A stretch of 64,000 bases of DNA, taken from Oligoflexus tunisiensis (lineage in GTDB: Bacteria > Bdellovibrionota_B > Oligoflexia > Oligoflexales > Oligoflexaceae). The notes under the pieces were generated by a model. It did not search any database. It saw only the letters and a program-made list of their open reading frames with translations, and was not told the origin of the DNA. A program made the translations under genes and the position numbers. Positions 8,095 to 16,171 of the stretch are shown piece by piece. Numbering within the stretch: position 1 is the first letter of the stretch; the number at the start of each line of letters is the position of its first letter. The stretch is from the NCBI RefSeq assembly GCF_001748245.1, contig NZ_BDFO01000001.1, forward strand, positions 2,378,471 to 2,442,470, given 5' to 3'.

Positions 8095-9825
8095 ATGGAT
8101 GATCATTCGCTGCTGACCGATGTTGCGCTTTCGATCCTGGGGGCCGCGGCCCTGGGACTGCCAGCCTACTGGCTGCGCTTGCCGCTGGTGCTGGCTTACC
8201 TTGCGGCGGGTTTGATTCTGGGCCCCGGGCTTGGTTTCGGCCTCGTGCGGAATCCCCAGAGCATCGCCACGCTTTCGGAGATTGGGCTGGTTCTTTTGAT
8301 GTTCATCCTCGGTTTGGAAATCGATCTGCGCAAACTCATGCGCGCGGGTCGAGCGGTCATGATCAATGGCGTCACCCAGTTTCTCGGTTGTGCGGGTCTG
8401 GCTCTGGGGATGTTCTATCTGCTTGGCTATCAAAATCGAGGGAATGATTATACGCTGACTTATCTGGCCATCGCCGGTTCACTGTCCTCCACGCTGGTTG
8501 TGGTCAAAGTCCTGAGTGATCGCCTGGAACTCGACCTGATGACCTCCCGCATCACGCTCGGTATCCTTGTTTTGCAGGATCTTTGGGCGATCAGCTTCCT
8601 GGCCTTGCAGCCCAACCTGAATCAACTGGCCGTGGATACCGTTCTTCTCTCGCTGGCCAAGGCGGTGTTTTTGATCGTGATGAGCTGGCTTCTGGCCCGT
8701 TTCGTCCTTCCCTGGGTCTTCAAACGGATCGGCAAACAACCGGAGCTGGTGCTGGTCGCGGCGATGGCCTGGTGTTTTGGTGTCAGTGGCCTGGCTGGTT
8801 TCATGCAATTGTCGCGGGAAATGGGAGCGCTGGTGGCCGGCATCAGCATCGCGGCCTTTCCCTATCACACCGATATCGCCGCGAAGATCACGAGCCTTCG
8901 GGACTTTTTTATCACGCTTTTTTTCGTGGCCCTCGGGATGCAAATCCCCAGTCCCACCCTTCAGGTTATTACCCTGGCCGGATGGTTAACTCTGTTTGTG
9001 ATCGCCAGTCGTCTCCTCACCGTATCCCCTGTGCTTCTGTTTCTGGGTTATGGCTCACGGGGGAGTCTCGTGCCGGCCATCAACCTCGGTCAGATGTCGG
9101 AATTTTCCCTGGTTCTGGCCACGTTGGGCGTGAGCTTCGGACATGTGCCGAAGGATTTTCTTTCGGCCTGTATTCTGGCTCTGGTCGCGAGCTTTCTTCT
9201 GTCATCGGTTCTGATGCCGAAGGTTCATGCGATCCATGGTTTTCTGGGGCCATGGCTCGCGCGTCTGCGCATCCGCGATTCCCAGCCACGGGATGATCAT
9301 GCCGGGGACCCGGAGCACAAGGTGCCGCGCATTGTGCTGCTCGGTTTTTATCGGGAGGCCAGCTCGTTTCTGGAGGAGATCACAAGGCGCCACACCCAGA
9401 CCTTTTTGGAGGATGTGCTGGTCGTCGACTATAATCCCGAGACTCTGGCCAAACTTCATGAACGCAATGTGCAGGCGGTTTATGGCGATGTCGCGCACAG
9501 TGAAACGCTCCGGCATCTTCATCTTGATAAAGCGGCCATTATTATTTCCACGGTGCCCGATCATCTCTTCAAAGGAACGAGCAATCTCAAACTACTGCGC
9601 ACGCTGCAGGATCTTGCTCCTCAGGCCCTGCATATCGTCACCGCCGAGACCATCGACGCCGCTCGACAAATGTATGCCCAGGGCGCTGCGTACGTATTTA
9701 TCCCAAGAATCGTCGCGGCGCATTACCTTGTGGATGTGATCGAGCGGATTCAATCCAACCGGCTGGATGCCATCCGGCAGGGGGCGGAAAAGTTCCTGGG
9801 GAAGTGGCAGGAGACCTTGCCTTAA
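8095..9825 (+). CDS. Kef-type cation:proton antiporter (CPA2) with C-terminal TrkA-N-like domain
   Basis: A 576-residue inner-membrane protein. Residues 1 to about 385 hold about 11-13 hydrophobic segments with the CPA2 signature (PLVLAYLAAGLILGP, SEIGLVLLMFILGLEIDL). A cytoplasmic Rossmann-like domain follows from about 405 (RIVLLGFYREASSF), with DVLVVDYNPE and VYGDVAHSETL typical of TrkA-N/RCK domains. It probably exchanges K+ or Na+ for H+. The usual GxGxxG nucleotide loop reads GFYREA here, so ligand binding may be altered. No strong SD precedes ATG 8095, though AAAGGG lies further upstream. No kefG-like partner is nearby. Confidence 0.88.
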   Translation: MDDHSLLTDVALSILGAAALGLPAYWLRLPLVLAYLAAGLILGPGLGFGLVRNPQSIATLSEIGLVLLMFILGLEIDLRKLMRAGRAVMINGVTQFLGCAGLALGMFYLLGYQNRGNDYTLTYLAIAGSLSSTLVVVKVLSDRLELDLMTSRITLGILVLQDLWAISFLALQPNLNQLAVDTVLLSLAKAVFLIVMSWLLARFVLPWVFKRIGKQPELVLVAAMAWCFGVSGLAGFMQLSREMGALVAGISIAAFPYHTDIAAKITSLRDFFITLFFVALGMQIPSPTLQVITLAGWLTLFVIASRLLTVSPVLLFLGYGSRGSLVPAINLGQMSEFSLVLATLGVSFGHVPKDFLSACILALVASFLLSSVLMPKVHAIHGFLGPWLARLRIRDSQPRDDHAGDPEHKVPRIVLLGFYREASSFLEEITRRHTQTFLEDVLVVDYNPETLAKLHERNVQAVYGDVAHSETLRHLHLDKAAIIISTVPDHLFKGTSNLKLLRTLQDLAPQALHIVTAETIDAARQMYAQGAAYVFIPRIVAAHYLVDVIERIQSNRLDAIRQGAEKFLGKWQETLP

Positions 9826-9926
9826 GAGTGGTGACGAGCCGACCATCTCCTCATTCTGCAGAATCATGCTATGATCGCGAGGCGTGTTTGAAGGTCCTGG
9901 CACTTTCGTGTATGAATGCTGGGAGC

Positions 9927-9947
9927 CAGACTGTTAAAATCAGTCTG
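9927..9947. promoter_or_regulatory. inverted repeat upstream of the NYN gene
   Basis: CAGACTG-TTAAAAT-CAGTCTG is a perfect 7-base inverted repeat with a 7-base spacer, about 50 bases before the TTG start of the NYN-domain gene. It could be an operator or the base of an RNA hairpin. Confidence 0.3.
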
Positions 9948-9998
9948 TATGACACGTATCCGCAAGCCTAACTGTGGTACGGAACCAAGGAGGTACTT

Positions 9999-10745
9999 TT
10001 GAGAGCCGCTATCTTTATCGATGGGGCCTATGTGAGAACTCAGTTCAAAATGCATAAGATCGAACCTGACTATGCTGACATGGCTGATTATTTTCTAAAT
10101 CCCCTGCGCTCGTCCTTTCCGCTGGATCTGCTTCGCTGCTATTACTACGACTGTGCCCCTTATATGTCGCCCGAACCCACGGAAGATGAATTGAAACGCA
10201 TGGAGGTCCACAAGACTTTCGTCGAAAATTTATTGAGTCTGGGTCGGTGGGCCATTCGTCTGGGCAAGTTGCAGAAACGCTGGGAAGGTCAACGCGAGTA
10301 TTATGAACAAAAGCGCGTGGACGTTTTGCTGTCGGTCGACCTTGTTCGCCATGCCGCCGCCGGACATATTCAGCATGCCGTCCTGGTCGCGGGTGACAGT
10401 GATTTTGTCCCGGCGGTCGAAGCGGCCAAGGAACATGGCGTGACCGTTTCACTTTGGTGCGGACATGCCAATACCGTCCATCGCGACCTGATTTCACTGG
10501 CCGACGAAGTTTATACGTTTGAATGGGGTGATTTCCCCAGGTTGAATGAGGAACCGGCGGCTGCCGGCCATGGCGGTCAGAAGAAGTACAAGAAACGCCG
10601 GCGCCGTGGTGGACGCGGCCGTGGCGGCGGACGCCCGGAAGGAACCAGCGACGAAAATGCCATGAAGGATCCGAATGTGATGCTGGATTCGGATGGCAAA
10701 TCCAGTTGGGGTGATCGGCTGAAACGATTCACTGGCCTGAAATAG
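9999..10745 (+). CDS. NYN-domain (PIN-like) nuclease-family protein with an RG-rich tail
   Basis: A 248-residue protein. Residues 1 to about 180 form an NYN/LabA-like domain: AIFIDGAYVR at the N-terminus, KRVDVLLSVDLVRHA in the middle and HAVLVAGDSDFVPAVEAAKE later supply the conserved acidic residues of the PIN-like fold. These proteins are thought to be RNases or RNA-processing factors. The C-terminus carries a basic glycine-arginine stretch (KKYKKRRRRGGRGRGGGR), which suggests nucleic-acid binding. The TTG start at 9999 is supported by AAGGAGG five bases earlier. It stands alone between the antiporter and an outer-membrane gene. Confidence 0.87.
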   Translation: MRAAIFIDGAYVRTQFKMHKIEPDYADMADYFLNPLRSSFPLDLLRCYYYDCAPYMSPEPTEDELKRMEVHKTFVENLLSLGRWAIRLGKLQKRWEGQREYYEQKRVDVLLSVDLVRHAAAGHIQHAVLVAGDSDFVPAVEAAKEHGVTVSLWCGHANTVHRDLISLADEVYTFEWGDFPRLNEEPAAAGHGGQKKYKKRRRRGGRGRGGGRPEGTSDENAMKDPNVMLDSDGKSSWGDRLKRFTGLK

Positions 10746-10817
10746 CCGCTTTTGCATTCTTCCCTTGCGTAAGTCTCGAATTTCCAAGTAACAATGTCGC
10801 AACAGCTGACAGTGTCG

Positions 10818-10837
10818 TCCAGGGCTTCAGCCCTGGA
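10818..10837 (+). terminator. hairpin downstream of the NYN gene
   Basis: TCCAGGGC-TTCA-GCCCTGGA is a perfect 8-bp stem with a 4-base loop about 70 bases after the NYN stop codon. There is no T-tract, so it may be an RNA structure rather than a terminator. Confidence 0.35.
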
Positions 10838-10936
10838 TGGACTGCGTCCTGCCATTTCAAAGAGTTGCTGACCAGACTCGGGGCTCACTCTTTGCAGCTC
10901 AAGGCCGTCCGGACACTGCTGAAGGGAGAACGTGAG

Positions 10937-11641
10937 ATGATGACCTTAGGTAAGAATGCGCTGCTCCTCACCGTTGCGCTGAGTCTGAGCCCAACCCTCC
11001 TGGCGAACACCAAAACCCTCTTTGTGAACGGCGTGAACGCTGCGGTTCATGGGGATCTGAGTGTGGATAAAGGCGAGTGGCGCAACAAGGAATCCTACAG
11101 TTCCATCCGGCTCAAGGCCGGCTTTCAGCTGGTGCGCATCGGCTTCGCCGGTCTCACGGTCGGTTATCAAAAGGTCGGATTTTATACTGCGCAAAAAAAC
11201 TGGACCAAGGCCGGAGCCAGCCGCACACAATTTGATTATCGCGGACCGGTGGGTGAGCTTCATCTTTTCCCGGATGCCTTGTTCAATTTTTCGGTGGCCG
11301 GTCACCAGGGCGAGGGCTTCAGTTTCACCAAGGGTGATGGTTCCAGCGACTTTGGGATCACCTGCCCGACCGATGAACCAGAGTGCGGGATCACAAAAAT
11401 GGAGCGGTCACGCCTTGTCGTCAGGGAAGTGATGGCTCAGGTAAATTATACCTTCCGCCCGGGGTTTCAGGTCTTTCTGGGAGCCGGCAACCGCCAGGTG
11501 ACGGGAACGCCTTCCTATCAGGTTTTCCGCGCGGCATCCGAGCCCGGGACTTTTCACGATTTCTGGGAACGTTATAACGCTTCCAAGTGGAAGATCGATA
11601 CCCAGTTCTATGTGTTCGGCATCCGCGGGACCACCTTGTAA
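10937..11641 (+). CDS. secreted or outer-membrane beta-barrel-like protein of unknown function
   Basis: A 234-residue protein with a signal peptide (MMTLGKNALLLTVALS to about ALSLSPTLLA). The mature part alternates hydrophobic and polar residues (LKAGFQLVRIGFAGLTVGYQ, TQFYVFGIRGTTL) as in a small outer-membrane barrel. Family not recognised. The start is ATG 10937 (or 10940), after GGGAGAA; a longer in-frame start at 10865 would bury the signal peptide. It is followed by an acyltransferase gene 89 bases downstream. Confidence 0.7.
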   Translation: MMTLGKNALLLTVALSLSPTLLANTKTLFVNGVNAAVHGDLSVDKGEWRNKESYSSIRLKAGFQLVRIGFAGLTVGYQKVGFYTAQKNWTKAGASRTQFDYRGPVGELHLFPDALFNFSVAGHQGEGFSFTKGDGSSDFGITCPTDEPECGITKMERSRLVVREVMAQVNYTFRPGFQVFLGAGNRQVTGTPSYQVFRAASEPGTFHDFWERYNASKWKIDTQFYVFGIRGTTL

Positions 11642-11730
11642 GACCTGGCGCGTACAACTGCCTCTCTTCGTTCGCCCCGATCCCTGTGATAGGATGGACG
11701 CTTTCCTGGGTTCACGCCGGAGGCGTCTCT

Positions 11731-12603
11731 ATGAGCTTCATTCGAGCTATTCTGTTTAGCGTTTTTGCATTTCTACCCCTGCTGATCATCAATGCCTTCC
11801 AAATGCTGAGCATCCTGTGGAAGCCCATCAGTTTGAAATGGTTTCGCCGCTATAACAATTTCTGGGCCAACCTCTATTGGTCCTACGTTGGGTACATGGC
11901 GCAAACCTTCGGCGGCATTTCGGTGAAACTCATCGGCGATCGCCTGCCATATGATGAAAACGCGCTGGTTCTGGCCAATCACCAGAGTGCGGTGGACATC
12001 GTGGTCCAATTGATCGTCGGCCGGGTCTACAATCGGCTGGGCGATATGAAATTTTTCGTCAAGGACGTCCTGAAATGGGTGCCGGGTCCTGGCTGGGGCA
12101 TGGTGTTCCTGGAATGCATCTTTATGAAACGCAACTGGTCCGAGGATCGGGCCCGGGTCGTGGAACAGCTGCGCAAATTTCAAAAGGATCGCGTGCCGGT
12201 CTGGGTGAATATTTATCCCGAGGGCACCCGCAAGAAGCCGGGCAAGCTCGCCGCGGCCCAGGAATTCGCCCGCAAAAGTCAGCTGCCGGTGCCCCGGCAT
12301 GTCCTGATCCCCCGGGTGCGGGGTTTTCTGGCCACCCTTGAGGGTTTGGAAGGACACCTGCACGCTGTCTATGATCTCACGATCGCCTATCCCCATCGGG
12401 CGCCGACGCTCTGGGATCTCCTGTCCGGCCAGGGCACGCCGGTGACCGTGGAGATCAAACGTTATCCGATTGAGTCCCTGCCTTCCGATCCCGAGGGTCG
12501 TTCCGCCTGGCTTCTGAAACTTTATCAGGACAAGGACCAGCGCCTCGAAACTCTGATGGCTGAAATACGACCGGATCCCAGCCTGGCTCGGCAACGCGCT
12601 TAA
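11731..12603 (+). CDS. PlsC-family lysophospholipid acyltransferase
   Basis: A 290-residue membrane-attached acyltransferase. The N-terminus is a hydrophobic anchor (RAILFSVFAFLPLLIINAF). The catalytic HX4D motif is seen as NHQSAVD at about residue 86, and the substrate-binding EGTR as YPEGTRKKPG at about 165. The layout resembles YihG-like inner-membrane acyltransferases, which acylate lysophosphatidic acid or related lipids. Start ATG 11731 follows CGGAGG at good spacing. Which acceptor it uses cannot be told from sequence. Confidence 0.87.
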   Translation: MSFIRAILFSVFAFLPLLIINAFQMLSILWKPISLKWFRRYNNFWANLYWSYVGYMAQTFGGISVKLIGDRLPYDENALVLANHQSAVDIVVQLIVGRVYNRLGDMKFFVKDVLKWVPGPGWGMVFLECIFMKRNWSEDRARVVEQLRKFQKDRVPVWVNIYPEGTRKKPGKLAAAQEFARKSQLPVPRHVLIPRVRGFLATLEGLEGHLHAVYDLTIAYPHRAPTLWDLLSGQGTPVTVEIKRYPIESLPSDPEGRSAWLLKLYQDKDQRLETLMAEIRPDPSLARQRA

Positions 12604-12690
12604 AATATAGTGTTAAAAGCTAACGAATACGGCTGGTCGCGTCGCCCGCAACGGTGGGCCATAAGCGGCGTGTGGGAGGTTTACCATCGG

Positions 12691-12784
12691 CCAAGGCACT
12701 GGAGGCCGGCGACCACCAGTGAAAGACCAGCGGCCACGGCACCGGAGGCCGGCGATCACCAGCGGAGGGCCAGCGGCCATGGCA
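12691..12784. repeat. imperfect 43-bp tandem repeat, about two copies
   Basis: Copy 1 starts at 12691 (CCAAGGCACTGGAGGCCGGC) and copy 2 at 12734 (CCACGGCACCGGAGGCCGGC), with a third truncated start at 12777. The copies differ at several positions. The DNA is very GC-rich. A 65-codon open frame runs through it, but it has no SD and I do not treat it as a gene. Confidence 0.75.
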
Positions 12785-12825
12785 TCGTAGGGCCTGAATT
12801 CCCCTAAATTGACGTAGGTGATCTT

Positions 12826-12864
12826 ATGAGAGAAACTGTTGACCTGTCCCAGGATTATGAGTAG
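12826..12864 (+). CDS. possible 12-residue leader peptide
   Basis: A 12-codon frame encodes MRETVDLSQDYE, with AGGTG five bases before its ATG. Its TAG stop ends 36 bases before the start of the secreted nuclease gene. It could be a translated leader or chance. It has no recognisable attenuator sequence. Confidence 0.2.
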   Translation: MRETVDLSQDYE

Positions 12865-12900
12865 ATGTCACCCATCGAAAAATTCGAAGCAGGAGTCCTG

Positions 12901-13920
12901 ATGAGACCCGTGTTGCGAAAAGGGCCTGTCTCTTTATTTTTGAGTCTTTGCCTCATCTTTCTCTGCTGGAGTCCCGGCGGAGGGGCAAGGGCCGCCGACT
13001 CGCCGCTTCGAATGGCTTCCTTCAACATCCAGATCTTTGGCCAGTCCAAGATGAAGAAAGCCGCCGCAGTTTCGACCCTGATCCGCATCCTCGACCGCTA
13101 CGACCTCGTTTTTATCATGGAAATCCGCGACTCCGAAGACACCGCCATCTACGATCTCCTGCAGCGCCTCAATGAACAAAGTTCCAAACACTATCAGATC
13201 ATCGTCAGCGAACGCCTGGGCCGTACGGTCTCCAAGGAGCAGTATGCCTATCTTTATAATCCGGACAGAGTGATGCCGGATCAGGCCTATGTGTATCACG
13301 ATAGCCGCGATCTCTTTGAACGCGAGCCTTATGTCGCGCGTTTCCGGTTCGGTAACGATTCCTTCACGATGATCGGCGTGCACACCAGCCCATCGGATGT
13401 GGACGCGGAACTTAATGCCCTGCCGCCGGTTTATGATGACGCCAAACAAAAACTGGGTAGCCGCAACATCTTTATCGTCGGTGACCTGAATGCCGACTGC
13501 AGTTACTACAATTTCCGTCAGGGTTTTGATTTTTTTCGTGATGCTGTGACGCCGCTCGTGCCCGAGGACGCGGATACGACCGTGGCCAACACCACCTGCA
13601 CTTATGATCGGGTGCTGGCCTTTGGTCAGTTGCCGCGCGCCAGCAGCGTTGCGAAACCCTTTAATTTCCAAACCGCCTACGGCATGACCCAGGCCGAGGC
13701 CCAGCAGGTCTCCGATCATTATCCCGTGGAATGGACGCTCTCAGGTTTGCGCGATACGGGGGAAGGTCCAGGTGAGCCGCCGGTGGTGGTGCCAACGGAC
13801 CCGCAAACTCCAGCAAACCCGCAGTGCGGTTTCAACCCGACTCCGACACCCAAGGGCTATTGCTATGCGGAATTTGAAAGCGGTCGCAAGCGGGTGGCTA
13901 ACGCTTGCTGCCCTCGCTGA
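12901..13920 (+). CDS. secreted endonuclease/exonuclease/phosphatase (DNase I-like) protein
   Basis: A 339-residue exported protein. The signal peptide runs to about GGGARAADS. The EEP fold follows: MASFNIQIFG, FIMEIRDSED (the metal-binding Glu), FTMIGVHTSP, FIVGDLNADCSYY (catalytic Asp and Asn) and SDHYPVEWTL (catalytic His). This order matches DNase I-type nucleases. A Pro/Thr-rich linker and a short Cys-containing C-terminus follow. Start ATG 12901 has AGGAG upstream; an in-frame ATG at 12865 would bury the signal. Its last 23 bases overlap the 3' end of the convergent apbE gene. Confidence 0.87.
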   Translation: MRPVLRKGPVSLFLSLCLIFLCWSPGGGARAADSPLRMASFNIQIFGQSKMKKAAAVSTLIRILDRYDLVFIMEIRDSEDTAIYDLLQRLNEQSSKHYQIIVSERLGRTVSKEQYAYLYNPDRVMPDQAYVYHDSRDLFEREPYVARFRFGNDSFTMIGVHTSPSDVDAELNALPPVYDDAKQKLGSRNIFIVGDLNADCSYYNFRQGFDFFRDAVTPLVPEDADTTVANTTCTYDRVLAFGQLPRASSVAKPFNFQTAYGMTQAEAQQVSDHYPVEWTLSGLRDTGEGPGEPPVVVPTDPQTPANPQCGFNPTPTPKGYCYAEFESGRKRVANACCPR

Positions 13921-14917
13921 GATATTTGTCAAAACCACCGAGACTTTCCGTGCGGAAGCCGCGGCCTTCATGAAGAATCATATAGACCGAGAGCGTCTTC
14001 AGTTGCGGCACCATCCGGCGTGTCTTCTCGGGACCCAGCACCATGAACGCCGTATCCCAGGCGTCCGCTTCCCAGACCGCAGGAGCGATCACCGACACGG
14101 AAGCGAGAGCGTGTTGAACAGAACGACCGTTGCGCGGGTCGATCGTGTGACTATAGCGTTTGCCATCCTTTTCAAAATATTCCCGATAATCACCGGCCGT
14201 GGTTAATCCACGCCCTTCGAGATGCAGAACCGCGGCCACGCCACCCGAATTATCCGGAGTATCAATGCCTAGCGTCCACGGCTTTCCATCGGCTTTCCGT
14301 CCTTTGGTTTTGATCTCGCCGCCGATTTCCACCATGTAACTTGCGATACCACGCTGATCCAGAAAAGCCGCCACGTGATCGACACTGTAACCCTGGGCGA
14401 CACCGGAGAGATCCACGTGAAGATTGGGATTGGCTTTTTTCAAGGCCGGAGGCTTGCGGCGGCTCAGGAGTTTCTTATAGTCGACATCCTTCTGCGCGGC
14501 CTTGATATCGTTGTCACCAGGAATCTTAGGATCCTTGGCGCGAAAGGGGCCAAAACCCCAGACGCGAAGGAGGGGACCGATGGTGATATCAAAGGCACCG
14601 CGCGATTTTTCGCTGACCGTGCGGGCCAGTTCCACGAGCGTGACCAGGTCAGCATCCACGGCGAACCAGTCGGTGCTCGGCTGCTGATTGAAGCGGCTGA
14701 TGTCGGAATCCGGGCGATAATTGGAGAATATCTTATCAAAGGCCGCGAGCTCTTTTTCCACTGCGGCCTTAAGGTCCTTCTGTTCCTGGCCCTGATACAG
14801 CACCCGCCAGGTGCTGCCCTGGGCCTTTCCTTCCAAAACGTGCGCGTCATGTTTCGTCAGACTCTGCCCGAACAGAGGCAGGCTGAGAAACCAGAGCGCG
14901 CCAAACCACAATCTCAT
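13898..14917 (-). CDS. apbE: FAD:protein FMN transferase (ApbE family)
   Basis: A 339-residue exported protein with an N-terminal signal (MRLWFGALWFLSLPLFGQS). Family motifs are clear: GSTWRVLYQG, FSNYRPDSDISRFN, FDITIGPLLRVWGF, VDLSGVAQGYSVD, YMVEIGGEIKTKG and HTIDPRNGRSVQHALASVSV. ApbE moves FMN from FAD onto a Thr/Ser of flavoproteins in the periplasm. It lies 12 bases downstream of msrP on the same strand, so the two are likely cotranscribed. No FMN-binding-domain acceptor protein is seen nearby. Confidence 0.93.
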   Translation of the reverse strand: MRLWFGALWFLSLPLFGQSLTKHDAHVLEGKAQGSTWRVLYQGQEQKDLKAAVEKELAAFDKIFSNYRPDSDISRFNQQPSTDWFAVDADLVTLVELARTVSEKSRGAFDITIGPLLRVWGFGPFRAKDPKIPGDNDIKAAQKDVDYKKLLSRRKPPALKKANPNLHVDLSGVAQGYSVDHVAAFLDQRGIASYMVEIGGEIKTKGRKADGKPWTLGIDTPDNSGGVAAVLHLEGRGLTTAGDYREYFEKDGKRYSHTIDPRNGRSVQHALASVSVIAPAVWEADAWDTAFMVLGPEKTRRMVPQLKTLSVYMILHEGRGFRTESLGGFDKYLSEGSKR

Positions 14918-14929
14918 GAAACCACGTCC

Positions 14930-15913
14930 TTAATAGAGTTTCTTATTATCAAATTTGCTGTACATGGAGGCCACGGCATCCGCGTAGCCATTGTACATAA
15001 GGGTTTTCTGCTTGGCCTTAAAGAATCCAGAGCCGAGGACGCGTTCCGTTTTCTGTGACCAGCGTGGATGCGGCACCTCGGGATTTACATTCGAATAAAA
15101 GGGATATTCATCCGGGGCACTCATTTCCCAGGCTGTTTTCGGTTGCGCGCTGACCAGCTCGATGGAAACAATCGATTTGATACTTTTGTAACCATATTTC
15201 CAGGGCACGATCAAACGCAGGGGAGCTCCGTTCTGATTCGGCAGCACCTTGCCGTAAGCGCCGACGGTGAGCAGAGTCAGATCATGCATGGCTTCATCGA
15301 GACGCAGACCTTCCTGATAAGGCCAGGTCAGGATTTTGGTCTTCTGCATGGGAAACTGATCGGGATCCTGAAGAGTTTTGAACAGCACATATTTCGCGGC
15401 ACTGGTGGGTTGAGCGCGACTCAGTATCCTGTGCAAGGGCACACCGACCCAGGGCACAACCATCGACCAGGCTTCGACACAGCGGAAACGATAGATGCGA
15501 TCCTCCAGCTCATAAGGCTTTAAGAAGTCCTCGAGCTGATAATCAGCGGGTTTACTGACCAGACCATGAACTTTTATGGTCCAGGGTTTGGTTTTGAACT
15601 TTTTGGAGTTGTCCTTGGGGTCGTCCTTGTCCATGCCGAATTCATAGAAATTATTGTAGGAGCTGAAATCCTCGGGACTCGTGATGATCTTTTTCAGATC
15701 CTTGTCCTGATAGCGAGGATTGGGCTTGATGCCGGGAATGTTCGCATAATTATATTTCTCAGGTGCGGCCAGAACTTCATCGAGCGGCAAAAAAAGCGAG
15801 CCCAGCGCGAGCTGGCTGGCGGTCTGCAGAAAACGACGGCGATCCTGGTAGATGGCTTCCGGGGTGATTTCAGAGGCTTTGATATCAAATCCGTTGTGAC
15901 GGCGAATAAGCAT
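14930..15913 (-). CDS. msrP: protein-methionine-sulfoxide reductase catalytic subunit MsrP (YedY)
   Basis: A 327-residue molybdopterin protein. The N-terminus carries a Tat signal (QDRRRFLQTASQLALGSLFL). The core matches YedY/MsrP: RFRCVEAWSMVVPWVG holds the Cys that binds molybdenum, and NGAPLRLIVPWKYGYKSIKS is the conserved C-terminal block. MsrP repairs oxidised methionine in periplasmic proteins. Its usual heme partner MsrQ is not next to it; an apbE gene is instead. Start ATG 15913 follows GAGGAG. A 16-base palindrome lies about 100 bases upstream. Confidence 0.95.
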   Translation of the reverse strand: MLIRRHNGFDIKASEITPEAIYQDRRRFLQTASQLALGSLFLPLDEVLAAPEKYNYANIPGIKPNPRYQDKDLKKIITSPEDFSSYNNFYEFGMDKDDPKDNSKKFKTKPWTIKVHGLVSKPADYQLEDFLKPYELEDRIYRFRCVEAWSMVVPWVGVPLHRILSRAQPTSAAKYVLFKTLQDPDQFPMQKTKILTWPYQEGLRLDEAMHDLTLLTVGAYGKVLPNQNGAPLRLIVPWKYGYKSIKSIVSIELVSAQPKTAWEMSAPDEYPFYSNVNPEVPHPRWSQKTERVLGSGFFKAKQKTLMYNGYADAVASMYSKFDNKKLY

Positions 15914-16011
15914 GGAAAACTCCTCATGGCAGCAGACCCAGGTGACCAGCGTTTATCTTAGCGAAGTTATACCTCCATCAGCAAGCACTGCATCCGACGT
16001 CATGTTATTAG

Positions 16012-16027
16012 ACAGTGTTTACACTGT
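16012..16027. promoter_or_regulatory. 16-base palindrome between msrP and a divergent lipoprotein gene
   Basis: ACAGTGT-TT-ACACTGT is a perfect palindrome and directly abuts TTGACA (16027-16032), a consensus -35 box. It sits between the divergent starts at 15913 and 16172, a sensible place for an operator. The binding protein is unknown. Confidence 0.45.
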
Positions 16028-16171
16028 TGACAGGATGATACCCGCAAAAAGCCGGGGCAGCCCTTGTTTATCCGAGTGTTTCCAAGGAGTAAAAAGAGGT
16101 GCAAACTCCTGATAAAGTTGGTCAATTTCTTGCATTAGTTTGAATTATGATATGAAACAGGGGTCTCCGGT

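Noticed and set aside
12610..12807. A 65-codon frame through the 43-bp repeats
   Set aside because: No SD, and the Pro/Arg-rich product simply reflects GC-rich repeats.
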